Source: MGBC114844 sp910585855 (GTDB taxonomy: Bacteria > Bacillota > Clostridia > Lachnospirales > Lachnospiraceae). Taken from it: 37,259 nt of DNA. The stretch spans positions 1 through 37,259 of the forward strand of contig CBFFYP010000046.1 of assembly GCA_965646165.1 (NCBI GenBank). The letters are read 5' to 3'. Of the stretch, positions 37,029 through 37,259 are shown piece after piece. Position numbers and translations under genes: made by a program. The number at the start of each line of letters is the position of its first letter. Position 1 is the stretch's first letter. Below the pieces are notes generated by a model. The model had not been told where the DNA came from. It did not search any database and saw nothing but the letters and a program-made list of their open reading frames with translations.

Positions 37029-37119
37029 AGTTTGTTTACCTCCGCATTTCTATTGACAGATTATTCACTGTTTTTTACTATACCACTCAAAACTTGAAAA
37101 AGCAATTTTAGTTTTTTTC

Positions 37120-37259
37120 TTTCACCGGACGCAAGAGGCGGGTTGCTCCTCATAGGCGCGAACTTAACGAAGGAGTCTTGGTAAAACTGCCGAATGAAAC
37201 TCGTCATTTTGATTCATTCGTCGACGATGTTTTTTCGAAAGATAGCGAATATATTTTTT
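37120..37259 (+). repeat. Family-B element, copy B3 (left part, runs off the window)
   Basis: TTCACCGGACGCAAGAGG then GGGTTGCTCCT matches the left border of B1 (16741-16771) with five differences in 31 bases. After that the sequence is different, with a small inverted repeat CGAATGAA/TTCATTCG. A full copy would need about 200 more bases. The rest of the interval from 37029 is AT-rich. Confidence 0.6.

Overview
The window looks like a chromosomal segment of a low-GC, Gram-positive gut anaerobe, most likely a member of Lachnospiraceae. The reasons are indirect: clostridial-type ribosome binding sites, ClpC, a cohesin and a dockerin, choline-binding-like wall repeats with FIVAR repeats, and Rpn-type PD-(D/E)XK proteins. 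No rRNA or marker gene fixes the genus.

Layout. (1) 1-864: tandem Rpn-family nuclease/transposase genes on the minus strand; the second is cut by the window edge. (2) 1.5-10.7 kb and 11.3-16.6 kb: two giant paralogous surface glycosidases of the GH59 (galactocerebrosidase/beta-galactosidase) type. The first also carries a GH43 subfamily-24-like (exo-beta-1,3-galactanase type) module and seven FIVAR repeats. It is broken by a one-base shift in a G6 tract after its signal peptide and by a TGA in its wall-binding repeats. The second is intact. (3) 16.7-20.9 kb: a small island holding a headless Rpn fragment and an orphan HTH-plus-N6-adenine methyltransferase, bracketed by two inverted copies of a ~340-bp palindromic element (family B). 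(4) 21.0-25.1 kb: a secreted glucosaminidase with a C-terminal dockerin, followed by a membrane-anchored cohesin protein. (5) 25.1-28.0 kb: a YtrA-type GntR regulator and clpC. (6) 28.4-32.2 kb: a leaderless GH28 glycosidase and an aldo/keto reductase. (7) 32.7-36.5 kb: CPBP membrane protease, UDP-galactopyranose mutase (glf), GT2 glycosyltransferase and a PAP2 phosphatase, suggesting envelope glycan work. (8) 36.7-37.26 kb: a frameshifted small gene and the start of a third family-B element.

The most unusual content is intergenic. Six copies (five full, one half) of a ~160-nt palindrome (family A) sit between genes. Each has a nearly invariant core, but the outer purine-rich arm and the apical stem change from copy to copy while staying complementary within each copy. 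That is compensatory covariation, readable by eye. Family B has the same design at twice the size, and both families begin at a GGACGC-like terminus. Solitary or tandem termini also lie at several gene ends. I regard these elements as the best candidate here for an undescribed system (structured RNA or hairpin-DNA mobile element).
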